Of a stretch of 64,000 nucleotides of DNA, positions 1-12,852 are shown piece by piece. Source of the stretch: Sphagnum magellanicum (Eukaryota > Streptophyta > Sphagnopsida > Sphagnales > Sphagnaceae). Every line of letters starts with the position of its first letter. The stretch's first letter is position 1. The DNA lies in the NCBI GenBank assembly GCA_021904315.1, contig CM038918.1, forward strand, positions 12,291,349-12,355,348, read 5' to 3'. The notes under the pieces were generated by a model. It saw only the letters and a program-made list of their open reading frames with translations. It did not search any database and was not told the origin of the DNA. The translations under genes were made by a program, and so were the position numbers.

Positions 1-3000
1 CACTTATCGCAAATCCAACAAGAAACAACTTAAAACTAACATAAGAAAGATCCCATGTTTTATTTGGTTTTTGCTTTAATATGTTGTAGCAAATTATATT
101 GCTAGATTAATGTTTTGCATGTCAAGTTCATCTTCACATTAGGTACCTATTGTTGATTGGCCAATCCAAAAAAATGTTGAATCATTCAAGCATAATAATC
201 AATGTTGTGCCCATGTTATTACTTTAAAAAACCATAGAAAATTTGTAAAAAAAAAAATTATTTTTATTGTCTTTTTAGGATGCTTATGTAGCACAAGGCT
301 TTCCACTTCATGAAAAATCCCTACTAAAAGTGTTTTTGAAGTTATGGAAGGCACCTCTAGTTTAACAAAAACCCTTCTCCTATACCTACCATTGTGAAAA
401 ATAAGTCTTATGGGTCAAAGCATGGTTGGAGTACCTGAAAAGACTATCTCATTTTCCATTCCTTGGACCCCCTCACTTAAATATGTTGTTGAAATTTAAT
501 TACACATTCATATTGAAAGTTTGATTTTATTCATAAATAGATACATTACACATGAATTATTTTATGAATAGAATGTCAAATTTAAACAAGTTTAATATTC
601 CTACCAAATCCTTGAAAAAAATCCAAGACTTTGTCTCATGAGGAAAAAAAATTCAAGGACTCATAAGGAATGTCAAAATAATTTTTTTGGCCCAAGATTT
701 TTATCACAAACACTTTATATGTTAATGTGTATAAAATGTATGAATGTGATAAGAACCAAATGCCCTATTTGTAATGTAAAAAATTTAAATAAGTCAAATC
801 TCTAGGAATTTTGGCCCACATTGGATAAATTTTATTATTCTCACCTTCATAAGCGAAAATAATAAATAATTTAAAGGCTTGTATAAAATTTGGAGCAAAA
901 TTTCATTTGATATGACCAAAAAAAGGTGAAATGTAAGACATGTCATGGAAAAAAAAAAGAAAAAAAAAAGATGAATTTGAGAGTCCTTGGAGTGAGTCCT
1001 TAAGATTCAAATGTGGTACCCCAATCATGCTTGAACCCTTATGTACAAAGATTACTTACAAGAATTGAAGATTGGTAAGGTTTCCAATAGCTTGAAACAA
1101 TTGGCCTTGAAGATCTAGTCCTATGAGCTCCTTGCAAGACTCAAATGTTTCCCACTTGGCTTATGTGTTTCAAAGTTAAAGTTAATTCTACTTTCAAACA
1201 AATCCTCTATAACAAGTGCACTAAACAAATAGATTCAACAATATAATTTCCATTGGATTTATCACTAGATTTCTTATAAGAGCATCATCATTTATAGTTT
1301 GAGAACTCAAGTTCTGTATATAATAGAAAGTTATGAAAGCTTTGAAAGCTTATCAAGAGGGTAAGTGATATAGAAACTCAAAAACTAATAATTTTATAGG
1401 TTGGGCATGTGTTAAAATCACACAACACCCCAAACCAGGGTCCATTATAGTAGGGATTGACATCATTTTGGATAGTAATTGCATGCCAGCCATGAAGTGT
1501 GCCTTGAAGATCATATGTTTCATTCCACTCAACATAAGGTTGTTGTAGTGCCACTACTATACGTGCAAATCAAAGGGTATAATTGCAATATAGATCAATA
1601 CAACCTTTAAGGGGAAATCTAATTAAACATTACCAAAAAAAAATGAAGTAGGCAACTTTATGAAAAAATCAAAATTTCAAAGCGAAGAAACCATTTCAAT
1701 ATTTGGAACTGCAAACAAATTCTGAATTCGACTAATAAAACATACCATTTGCAAGATTAGTTCGGCCCTTGCAATTTATTATTTGAAATAAAACACCCAT
1801 GAACAATTGGATTATAATCATCAAGACAAATAATAGAATAATAAAATGAGAATGACCAACAAGAGTTGTCACTATGAGCTAGGAGCTAACCATCACTAGG
1901 AGCAAAATTTTGAAAGACTACCCACCGCTAACCACTTCAAGCACAGACACAAACAAGTGTGGCTTAATATCCTCAACATCAATTGAAAACAACATAACTT
2001 GCCAAAGTCTAGTATATGCCGAATGCAAAACAATTCTGATAAATTATAATATTTAACTTAAGTAGGGACATAAATAAAAGTAGAGAGATATTGCAAAGTG
2101 TTTGCATTTTGCTGGCACCTAGTTCAAATCCCCTATACATGGAAACTTCCTATAACATTTAGTTGCTTTGAAAGTCAAGCTAAACATTGAATCTACTAGG
2201 GCCAAATGTTCACCAACAATAGACAAAAGTGTTGGAATTGGCCAATTTGCCACCAATTGAATATTGAAAGGAAAACCTTTTTTTTTTCGAGTTCTTGGCA
2301 TAGACTTCGGGTTTATGTCAGTTGGGTAGCCATGTCAAAGTTTCTCATAGTCTTAATGAACCAACACCCACCAGTGCACCATGGAAAATGAATGGTAAGT
2401 GTTTTGGAAACATTTTTTTGTTGGGTTCTAGTTCTTTTATTAACGATCGTAGTTAATTCAATTACTTTTTTAAAAAACTGGTCCTTACCTATGTACAAAT
2501 CATCTTCTTACATACTAGTTATTTGTTTTATTGTTGGCATTGCCTAGGAAGGCAAGGATATTGTGTTTAGATTCATTATAGAGTATAATAGATTAAAGGG
2601 ATTTTGGTTCCTAGATATTAGGTTTATTTTCATATGAGGATTTTTGAAAGATGATGTTTTGGCTTGTGCTAAAACTTGATACTAGTTACAAATTTATATT
2701 ATCTTGAAAGATTTTGGTTTTTTTAAAGGATTTTTTGAAGATTATATTTTTGCATGTTGAAATATTTGAATTTCCATAATTCTTCTTTCACCTTAAGATA
2801 TTTTTGAATGTAAATGGCAAGTTCATAGTGGGGGACACGCCCCTTGTTACCTATCTACCAACATATGGACAACACCTATTTATCACAAAATGGGTTACCA
2901 AGGTGAAACTAGATAGTAACTCACTGGAGGTCCACCCACAACTTAGCCATAATAGGCATTTTGTGGATGATGCACTAGTGGATACTAATATGCTCTAGAC

Positions 3001-3390
3001 CTTGGAAGATGCCTTGGCAAAACCCACTACCATGTAATGAGATTTGGGTTCACCCTACCAGCTTTGGTGCATTCATAAATATACGTCGACTATTCCAAAT
3101 TGGTGACTTGTTTTGGTGTCCTATAAAGGACCCATATATATAGGTTTTAGATTTTTTCCTTGGGTGGGACAAGCTGCTGCTTCCACTTGTGGTGCTGCCA
3201 TCAACGGTGGAAAACAACCTTGCATGATGTGAATCGACAATGAAAAGCACCAAGGAATATTAGTTACATTTAAAAACAAACCTTCAACTAAAAACCATTT
3301 ACCACCCAATTGAACATCATCAGCTCACCACATTCCAGGTGGAATGGGCCCCTTAAATGGAGGGTTTGTAGTTAGTTCATATATTGTGCA
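1..3390. other. Intergenic DNA, no gene recognised
   Basis: AT-rich sequence with homopolymer runs and short random reading frames on both strands. None of the small frames resembles a protein family I know, and none continues through plausible splice sites. I see no RNA gene, clear transposon end or tandem array here. Confidence 0.6.
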
Positions 3391-3393
3391 TGT

Positions 3394-3448
3394 TTGACTA
3401 TATGAGAGCTTGGACTAAGGGAAACAGTCCAAGCTCTAATATAGTCAA
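3394..3448. repeat. Long near-perfect hairpin (23-bp stem, 9-nt loop)
   Basis: Positions 3394-3416 and 3426-3448 are reverse complements at 22 of 23 positions, separated by the nine bases AAGGGAAAC. The only mismatch is a G opposite an A near the middle of the stem. Such a structure could be a miniature foldback element, a small RNA precursor or chance. No coding frame or flanking duplication explains it. Confidence 0.75.
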
Positions 3449-3559
3449 TAGGATTTTTTAAAAATTACATCATGGTTGTAAAGAATGTCAAAATAAGTGC
3501 CTAGGATTTGTGCAATTTATGTTAACATATGTTTGTCAAATCAATAATTGATTTTTGGT

Positions 3560-4600
3560 ATCTCTCAAATGACGCACTCCCAATTCCTTGAAGGACTCAA
3601 ATGTGAGTCCAAATAGAAGACAACGAAAGAGGGAGGAGTTGGGGCACGCTCCCTAGCTCACAACACTTTGAAGGGTAGAAGGGCGTGTTGGAGCTCCGGG
3701 ATGGGACTAGGAAGAGTTGACAAGCTTCATTTACTCACACGGGCTTACACACAACCCACACAAAGTGGTTAGTGCATAGTTGGAGCACCTTTGGTGCTAG
3801 GACGAACCACGAGCAACATGCACACACTAGACTCATCACGGCCCGGACTTGGGGGAAGCCACCACCTTCCCCCTTATAGTATACTCTGTGGCTGGCCACG
3901 GAGCCCACATCCAAATGGCTTTTCTCTCCCGGGACTCCTGAGGGGGGGTCCCAAAATCGCGCCAGTTAGGACTTCCGCAATTTTGGGGCCCATAACTTTG
4001 CAAGCAGACCTTGGATCGAGATGCGGTTTGAAGCAAAGTTGTAGCTCTCGTCGAGAGCTTTCTAACGGTACGTTGCACACCCTTTGCAACCAAGTAAATC
4101 GGGTCAATTCCTGACTTTTTTTGGTTCAAAGTCAAACTGATAGTTTGACTTCCGGCCTTTCTTTTGGCCATAACTTGTGCTTCAGACATCCAAATGAAAA
4201 ATGAGAGCCCATTTTAGACATCTAAGTTCCAAGAGCTTTCCAATGATATACGGAACGCCACAAGCCATTTAGTTTTAGCCCCTGAAATCGCTCTCTAAAG
4301 TTTCGGGAGTCCATTGGGACTCCATCTCCCAAAGTGCGAGTTGCCTTGAGAATGTGAGGGTTCACTCCCTCATACTCCTTCACACTTTCTTACACTCCCA
4401 GGAGTATGTGATGTGACTCCCGGGCTTCTTCTTGGCCCACACCCTTGCGACCTCTTTGCTTTGACTTTCGGGCTTCCTCTTGGTCCGCAACCTTATAACC
4501 CCTTTGCCTTGATTGCAAGCCCAAAGCTACGGTTGCGACATTAAAACTCAAACATTTGTTTAGTTGCTGAGAAATTTTTGTGCTTGAGATTATACCAACA
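3560..4600. mobile_element. LTR-like fossil island (possible solo LTR)
   Basis: This block is clearly richer in G and C than its surroundings. It carries phrases typical of plant LTR retrotransposon ends, such as repeated 'gagctttcc/gagctttct aacg' motifs and 'cataactt(t/g)' stretches. On the minus strand a TGTTGGTATAAT start lies near 4595, which would fit an LTR reading leftwards. No gag or pol coding is visible beside it, so a solo LTR or LTR fragment of gypsy type is the best reading. Exact ends and target duplication were not resolved. It looks old. Confidence 0.4.
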
Positions 4601-4639
4601 CTCAACCTAGGCCTAGTCCTCAACAAAGTTTAGCTTAGG

Positions 4640-7560
4640 TGTTATATAAGATACATTAATTAATAAGTTAAGTTAGGTTGATTATTAGATAATGATTTAA
4701 AGTAAGTAGTTGTTAATAGATAAAAGGTAGTAGTTACAATGGAGATGCAATTGAATCACAAGGTTATGGCCATGTTCATTCTTGTTGGGTTTCTTTAGGT
4801 TTGTTTCACCCTAACAATTAAATGGTTCCTAAAAGGTTTGATAACTAATTTTTTTTAATATTGTGCAATTTTGTAATTATATAATACTAAAGGTTAATTA
4901 TTTAATTTCAATTTATTAATGAGAATACCAAATTGATTTTTATGATGAGTTATTGGATGAATGTTTTAGAAGTGTACAAATTTGCCACATGTGGAAAAAG
5001 GTGTGGATTCCAATTTTTTTTGCCTAGTGTGTTCATGCGGTAGTCAATAAGCATAAAAAAGATTATTTTATCATTTTTTGCTTAATACAAGTGAGTGGCC
5101 ATGGCTTAGAGTTTGCACTAGTGTTGGCCAATTATTGTTTTATGGCACCTACCGACCGACCGACCTAGGTTTAAAAAAAATAAAAATTAGATAGGCTACT
5201 TTAGTGATCCAATGAAATTATTGTTATCTAGTTCATTGGCAATATAGTGTAACCAAAAGAAAAAGGTATGGAGAACATCCCTACATCATGAATCCAAATG
5301 TTGAACCTTCGACTGCTATAACATATATTTTGCCATTTAAGCATTGTCATAATACAATGGTTTTTTTGTTCCAACATAGCATACATCTTTGTACCCAAAT
5401 GAACTTTAGGCACTTCCTACCATTTAGTCCCTTCTGGATCTACATGTAGTATCCGTCTAACTACTATTAGTAACAATTACTGGTATGGTTAGTACATGTT
5501 TTAGTGGGGTCTGGCTTGAGGTCAAAGCCTTCTGTGTTCTTTCGGTTCGTTGTGACTTGCTAAACCATTCGTTCTATGCTATGATGCAATGCAAGAAAAC
5601 GCTTGTTTTAGTTTTACAAAACAAAATGAGTTCTGGTTTCGAACTAAAGATGAACACATATGCCATGTTGATTTGCAACAACTTGGGAAAAAATAGAGTT
5701 GTGTTTACAGTAATCTAAGGATATTTCTATGATTTCTCCCAAATTGGACCCACATTCTATCCCAACCAAGGATACCCTCTCAAGTTTCTAGCTTTTACTC
5801 ATCACATGTGTGCTACTTTAATAATGATTCCACCCAGGTCCATACAAATGCAATTCCCCTACATGCTCCAGAATCTACATCTCAAACTTCATATGTGCAT
5901 CATCAGCCCTCAACATCAAGCCCTTATAAAGTTTAAAACTAAGAAAAACACAACACATGCCATGGTGTAGCTACTGGCACAACGGAAAAAAAACATAGCC
6001 ACTACTTACTTCAACAAGCTCCTAATATAATCTACCACAAATATCATGCAAAAACTCATACCTATTTTTTCACCTTCGATTTCCCCTTCTTATCTTGGTC
6101 CAATTGCATTTGCTCCTCCTCTCCCTTGCATGCTTGAAACGCACTTGGCCACCCATTCCTTCATCTACCAACATGTTTCACATAACACACAAACAACAAA
6201 GCTTCCTACTCAAAGCCACTAACAAATAGTAATGAAATAGACCCCGCCGCCTGCATGGAGAAGGTTGACAACAACTTAAAACAAAACCTAAACTCTAAAA
6301 TGAACATAGTGTTCACACTATGGAATTCCAAGTGACCCTCTGTCCGGTCACAATAGTATTAGTTTGATTTAAATGTCAACATGATTTCAATTTGATTTGT
6401 ACATCTACTTGATCAAATAATTTTGATCAACTATGCATATTTTATGGGATTTGCCTCAGAGATTTTACTTGCATTCCCAAGCATGACTAAAGTTTGTTGA
6501 AAATGTGATGTATTACATTTATGGATGTGTTGATAACTACAAGAAATGTTGACATTATATGAAATTTGGCCAATTTTACAAACATTTTGTCAAGAATGTG
6601 AAGATACTAATAGTAGATGTTGCCAAGGAAAGAGTAATACATAGTTGATAATATTTGGAGGGAAATATTCATAACCTTTGATAGAAAACTGAAACCTTTG
6701 TGTTGCAAAATCAATAATGAACTATCATCAACAATCCAAATGTGTGTTGACAATTCCAACAAAATCAATTTTACTATATTTCTTTGAGAAAAACTTGGAA
6801 ATTTTAACATGTTTTAGGGTGTAAAATGTGGTTTTTCAACAAAAAAGACTACCACTTTGCCAAATGAAAATTATTTTGAAAAGAACAGCACAAACCCATA
6901 CAAAACAATAAAATTGTTGTAGTATGAACCAATGCGTACTGAACACTTGCTGATGTATGTCACAGAGAACAGGCATAATAAATGACTCTAGAAAGTATTC
7001 TTCTATTGGGGAGAGTCCTCTTCCCTATGGAATTGGTGAACTTCCTTATCGCCCTTGTTGGCAGGACCTCCCTCCAGGAAGTCCTGTGAAGAGGACATTT
7101 GGTGCATAAAGATTTTTCAGCTGAAATTTGGTTGATCATTTTCAATGGCCTGGGTTGTATGGCGTAATGTCATGGTTCCCATAAGAACCCTGTAAGATCT
7201 CAGGACAGTAGACCTTATTAAGGTGGTACGGAAAGATAAGCAAAAGATAAAAAGTTATATTAAATGCTTAAAAATCTTTTCACAAGGGGAGGGCATTTTC
7301 TTGGGCGGGTCAAGTCAGGGTCAGTGAGTGCGACTCAGGCTCCGCCCTCATCTTACACACCTCACGGCCAGGGTGAACCAGCTCCTGCCACTGATACCTT
7401 CACCTTTTTTAGCGAGGCCACTTAGTGACCATATTAAGCCCAAAAAATCTCACAAACCATATTCTAACCTCAGCATGGGTATTTGTAATAGTCGGAAGCA
7501 ATTTAAATGAAAATTTGGGTTCTTACTATGCTACCAGTGTGGGTGCTGGGTCACCCAACA
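4640..7560. other. Intergenic DNA, no gene recognised
   Basis: Ordinary AT-rich DNA with short unsupported reading frames. A stretch around 7140-7560 is somewhat richer in G and C and may be a mobile element remnant, but it has no recognisable domain or ends. Confidence 0.5.
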
Positions 7561-7569
7561 CAAGAAACT

Positions 7570-8080
7570 TGTGATGGATCCTCTGTTTGAAAATCTGAGA
7601 ATCTCAAGGGATCCCCTTTGTAATTGAATGGGAAATGCAAACTCCTTATTCTTTTTTCATTTAGGGGAAAAGGAAGGGTTTTTACACAGTATTGAAGCTG
7701 AAGCAGGGAAAATTTGATGAAGACCCTGGGAACAAAATGAAATTTCCTTCTGTACATTTTTGTTTCGATCACATTTCAGGGAAAATAAAGATTTTTTTGA
7801 AGTGCGATGTCTGAAGAGGGGAAAGCTCTTGAAGAAGGCCATGCTAATAAAATGCAATTCCCCTGTGTACATTTTAGCATCTGTCACCTAGCAAAGAAAA
7901 TAAGGCTTTTCTCTTGAGCAAGAAACTTGAAGAGGGGAAGGGACTTGAATGCATCTTCCCTCTCTACCATTTTTGCCTCCAACACCTTGCAAGGAAATAA
8001 GGTTTTTTTTTTCATAGTTGGGAACTCAAAGCAGGGAAAGGCAGTGCAGGGGAGAGGATAGAGGATGTCATTTGAAATCA
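7570..8080. repeat. Diverged ~110-bp tandem repeat, about four units
   Basis: Units begin near 7664, 7779, 7894 and 7991, with a partial earlier unit from about 7570. Each has a 'ggaaaataagg-ttttt' start, a purine block resembling 'gaagaggggaaag', then 'tgtacatttt' or 'taccattttt' and a 'cacctagc/caccttgc' end. Spacing is about 115, 115 and 97 bp, with heavy point and length divergence, so the array is old. Minus-strand frames echo the repeat in protein but show no known family. Confidence 0.7.
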
Positions 8081-8099
8081 AATGATTCTACATTTTGAA

Positions 8100-11000
8100 G
8101 AATCCTATATCCTTAGTTTTCCAGCATATGTTGAATCCCATCTGGCTGCGCTTATGTCAAACTGCAAGAGCTTTTTCTCATGACAGATCCCTTCAGAAAT
8201 CTTCTCCTCCAAATCTTTACACACAGACATGGGTTGTCCTAATCTGCTAATTTTTTTCCAAATGGATCGAAATTTTCCACCCACAGTCTAAACAATATGC
8301 TTTTTATAGGCTGGTAATCTGAAAAATCTTCCAGCTTGAATGATTTAATCTCTATGTATTGCGCCATTAAGAAAGTGTCAAACAATGTGGGAAATAATTA
8401 TTTGGTAGGATTTCCATAGTACTTGGGATCCTTGGTATGTTTCACCAAAGCCCCAGTTGCGAGGTGCCACATCCATGGATGTTAAAGTTTGAGTGGCACT
8501 AGTGGTGACCATGAAGGACTCCCACAGTCATGGAAAGACAACTTTGATATCAAAAACTAAGCAATGCAAAAATATCCCAATGTAACTCCAGTGTACTCCA
8601 ACAGCAAAATGAAGCTTAGTTGTTGAAGGTCATAGCTCTTCATTGCAATATAGAAACCTTGGACACCCATATTTCACATCTAATAGAAATCTTGATGGTA
8701 GACATGAAGAAAAAAGCTATCACAAATGCAAACATTGAAGTTGTACAATTGATTAAAGAATTCAATATCATGAGCAGCATAATTAATACAAAAATCATAG
8801 CATTGCTAGAAGACATGTTAGCTATGCAAAAATCTTCAGATATATAAAAAAATGAGCTCAATGAGATCTAAAGCAAGTTAATAGCAATGGTGTGTGACCA
8901 AGACATTGCAAAAGAAACCTTTGTGAAGGAAGACTTTGATGAGGTGCATTTCAAATTTGAGACTCAGGAGCTTAACAACATGAACCCCCTTAACTCTAAA
9001 CCCTGGAACATGAACCCACAACCAATTATTTAAAAAATTACAAAATTTGGGATAAATCCAAGTATCCCTTCACACCTCCAACAACCAAAAATAAATATTT
9101 AAAGGCTGAAACCCACCCACTCTGGAAAAAAACAAACCCTTTCCCACCTCCACCTTAAGACCCCTATTAATAGGGCATGACACACCCTGTGAAACTCCCG
9201 GTGAATTTACCGATTTCTCTAATGTATGCCCAACTCCAATACATGCAGGCATGACCAGTGAGCATGTGATGAAGATTCAACAGCTCACATGTCAGCAGAC
9301 CATTTCTATTGCCTTACTATTGTATGTATGCCAAAGGCAAGTTCTCAAATGGGCCACTTTACTTGGGGAGCACTTCAAACGGCCGATAAGTCTTCTTTGC
9401 TGACAAACGAACAATTCAGAGGGTCCAGCCAGTGTTTCCTTTTTTCAATTTTCTCATGTCACATCAAAACTGGCCATTAGCCACAAGAGGATTTAGTCAG
9501 ATCTGGTTACAAGACAAATAAAGAAGTAAAAATTATGGCAATCTTATTACATGTTGGTGAACCAATAGAACCTATTAACTAAATATGGGGATTTCAAAAG
9601 AAGAAAGCTAGAAATCTGCCCAAATCCTTCAAATTATTATTTTTTGGCTATTTTATAACTCTCTTCTTCCTGAAAATGTGACAAATTTTTTAGGATTTTT
9701 TCAAAAAGTTCCCTTAACCATGTTGCTTGGGAAAAGGCGAAATGGCGAATTTCAGGCACTAAAAATTTCACTAGTTCCAGCTCCAACAACCCCAATTATA
9801 TCTGCTGACTCAGGTTGTGCATTATCAAACAATGACCAAATACATCAATTCTGTAACGCCTGAAAAGCACCCATCACAGGAAAATTTTCAAGTCTAAAAC
9901 CTACACATGCTCAAGTTTGCGGCCAAGCATCAACAGGGGGCATGTGCCATGACTTTATGGTAAATGAAATTATGAACAATGTTTCCCAGCAGGTAGCGAG
10001 GGGAGAAAAAGCTACGCAAAGCAAATAGTTGATATAATCTATATAAGAGGAAAGTTCTGACTAAGTCTTGCTAACCGGCCTCACTTTTCTTTGCTGACAC
10101 ATGGTCGGTGCAATCCATCAATGACCACTTGCATCCATTATCTTATAGCCAAAAAAATTAGTGATCACAGGAAGTTGCAGGTCTAGTACTCACCCACGGA
10201 TTGCATCCCTTTATTAAAGACTTCCAATCTTGAGCAATGTGAAAGCACAAGACGACAAGAAAAAAGATAGAAAAGCATCCAGCTGCAATAATATATTCCT
10301 GAGTAAAGTTCTAAGCGAGTAGCACAGAAAACTTTAACCGGCCTAAATTGTGGCACACGGTACGCACCATCCTAGAAGGACCACTTGGATCCTTTCTCTC
10401 AACCTCTAATCATAAGCACCTTCCAAGATGTTCGCTAGTCCAGCATAAATGCAAGGAATCCACTGGACTAGTTCTCCATTAGCTCAAATTTGCATCCACG
10501 AGTTTGCTACAAATTTTTATCAAGGTTGGTTCTCTTGTTGGGCTATTGCCATCAATCTTCTCGCATATGTTTATACGGCTTTGTGGTTCAATGCAACAAC
10601 AAGAAAAGTGTTCATCATCCAATCATCATGTGCAAATGCTTCTCACATATCATCACGTCTTTTATGTCAAACTTGGTATGTCTCAAACACCAAAACTTTG
10701 GTTCCATGTCCTTGGAACACATTAGTAATGTTATGAATATTTGACCTCAAGTAACGATAGTATAGTGATTCAAATTAGTAGAAAGGCTCATCTATCATGA
10801 TTTTCTATTAAGGTGGGCTAACTTGGTGTTTTTCTTGATTGCCATAGTGTTCACATGCATTTCATTGGGCTAGCAACCAACACAAAATGACAACAAAAAC
10901 TATCTAGGTCATTTGAACATCATATCTTTTTCAATTTCTCAAAATTTGTAGGTATGTGTTTCACACGCAAACTTTTATCATCTTGAACTGAATATGTCTT

Positions 11001-12020
11001 GCATTGTCGAAACTAGGTTTGTGGTCTTATTTAGGGATATGAAGGTATGAAGGTTGTGATGAATGGAATGAGTGAATAATTAAAAGATGAATATGATATA
11101 CTTAGGTTTCAAATGGGATTATTAAAGAGTTTAATTTGAACAAAAGTGGGACTCGCACTAGCTAGCTACTCCAAATAGTTTTGCAACAATTGAAAGTTAT
11201 GAATTTCGCATAAATAGAATACTACAATAGTAACATTTGCCAAGGAAAGAATCCCATTCAACAACAATAATTTTAGACAAGGTTTGTGCATATGCATGTT
11301 AATATGCACATGATGGAGTTGTGCAACAATATTGTTCAACAATGATCAAGTTTGTCATTCAAATCACATTGAAATGGAATATCAACACGAGAACTAACTA
11401 CATCAATGCATGTTTTGAATTATTCAATAATTTGTTCTTTGTAATTTATCATTTGCCCATTTATGTTTGGACCAAATCAATTTTGTTAACATTCAAGTTG
11501 CATGACAAGGGAATGGGAAGAGAGAATATTTCAATAATAAGACATGATACAAAATAATGACAATCAATTTTTTTGGCAAAAATCACCAAAAGGCAACACA
11601 AGTTTTTACATATAGATTATTTTGCTGCAAATCCCTTTTTTGGAAATTTTAGGGTGATTTTTAAAAAACATTTAGGGTGAAAGTGTTGTTACACTTATGC
11701 CTATTGGTTCCAAAAATTTTAAGTTCCTTGAAATAATGTTGTTAGTTAAATCAAAATTTTCCTAGAGATGCTTGCCACCTTAGCTCCATTGAGAAATGGA
11801 TTTTGTTAATTTTTATTAGGACGCACATCTTTTATCTACATTTATTGAATTGAACAAATTGCATAATGTAATGGAATGTTTATTACCAAATCACATTATT
11901 TAAACTAAGTGGAATAATCATCAATGATAAGAATTATGTATGCCAATCATTGTGCAAGTAATGATTACATCACAAATATTTTGTTTCATGTTCAATATAT
12001 ATATATATATATATATTCCA
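8100..12020. other. Intergenic DNA with possible mobile element remnants
   Basis: There is no convincing gene. Around 8620-9250 (plus) a decayed frame rich in Asn, Lys and Ile continues past stops; I do not recognise it. The stretch 9070-10750 is somewhat less AT-rich and holds short overlapping frames without known motifs. A TA dinucleotide run (11998-12016) lies directly before the first traces of the TPR repeat array. Confidence 0.45.
11998..12016. repeat. TA microsatellite
   Basis: An uninterrupted TA run. It marks the left border of the recognisable TPR-repeat DNA, which begins as degenerate unit traces from about 12025. Confidence 0.9.
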
Positions 12021-12024
12021 TTAT

Positions 12025-12852
12025 TTCATGTTCTTGACAAATGAAATGCTTATGAAAAAGTCATAGAGGACCTTCACAAGGCTAGTGTTCATGAATTAAA
12101 CAATGGGGTCATTTAAATAACACACATGGAAATGTGAAAAAGGTGTTGAAAAATTATCAAATAGCCTTGGAGGACCTTGACAAGGTTCATGTTCTTGAAC
12201 CAAACAATCCATTCACTTTGAAAACTTGTGAAAAAATGTCAAATATATGTTGCATGATTATCAAAGAGTACCCTTGGAGAATATTCACAAGACTCATCTT
12301 CTTGACCCAAACAATGCATCCACTTTGAGTAGTTTTGAACACGTTAAAAGGATGTTGGTTGATTATCAATAAGCCTTTGAAGACCTTGACAAGGTTGATG
12401 TTCTTAAACTAAACAATGCATTCACTTTGAAAACTCATGGAAAGGTCAAAAAGATGTTGGGGGATTATCCAGGAGCTTTCAAGGACCTTGATAAAACTAA
12501 TGTTTTTGAACCAAACAATGTATTCACTTTGAAAACTCGTGGAGAGGTCAAAAAGATGTTGGGTGATTATCAAAGAACTTTCAAGGACCTTGATAAGGCT
12601 GATGTTTTTGAACCAAATAATGCATTCATTTTGAACACGCGTGGACATGTCAAAAAAATGTTGCATGATTATCTAGGAGCTTTTGAGGACCTTGACAAGA
12701 CTGATGTTCTTGACCCAAACAACATTCACTTTTGTGCAGTGGTCAAAAGGAGGTTAAATGATTATCAAGGAGCTTTGGAAGACCTTGACAAGGCTAATGT
12801 TCTTGAACCAAATAATGCATTCACTTTGAATACTTGTGAAGATGTCAAATAA
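12025..12852 (+). pseudogene. Decayed 5' extension of the TPR repeat array
   Basis: The DNA is homologous to the 102-bp TPR units of the gene that follows, but its reading frame is interrupted. About four units between 12025 and 12426 carry stops and at least one frame change relative to the downstream frame. Four more units (12427-12849) are open and in the same frame as the long coding region, but end in a TAA at 12850-12852. That stop occupies the codon where other units have AAA, AGG or TGG. Three readings are possible: a truncated 5' end, part of an intron, or a pseudogenised N-terminus. No start codon with its own leader could be picked. Confidence 0.7.

Noticed and set aside
8620-9250. 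Possible gag-like decayed frame on the plus strand
   Set aside because: Asn/Lys/Ile-rich text without a zinc knuckle or other diagnostic motif; not enough to call a retroelement.
10449-10744. Three overlapping plus-strand frames of 73-95 residues
   Set aside because: Different frames of the same short stretch, no motif or homolog recognised.
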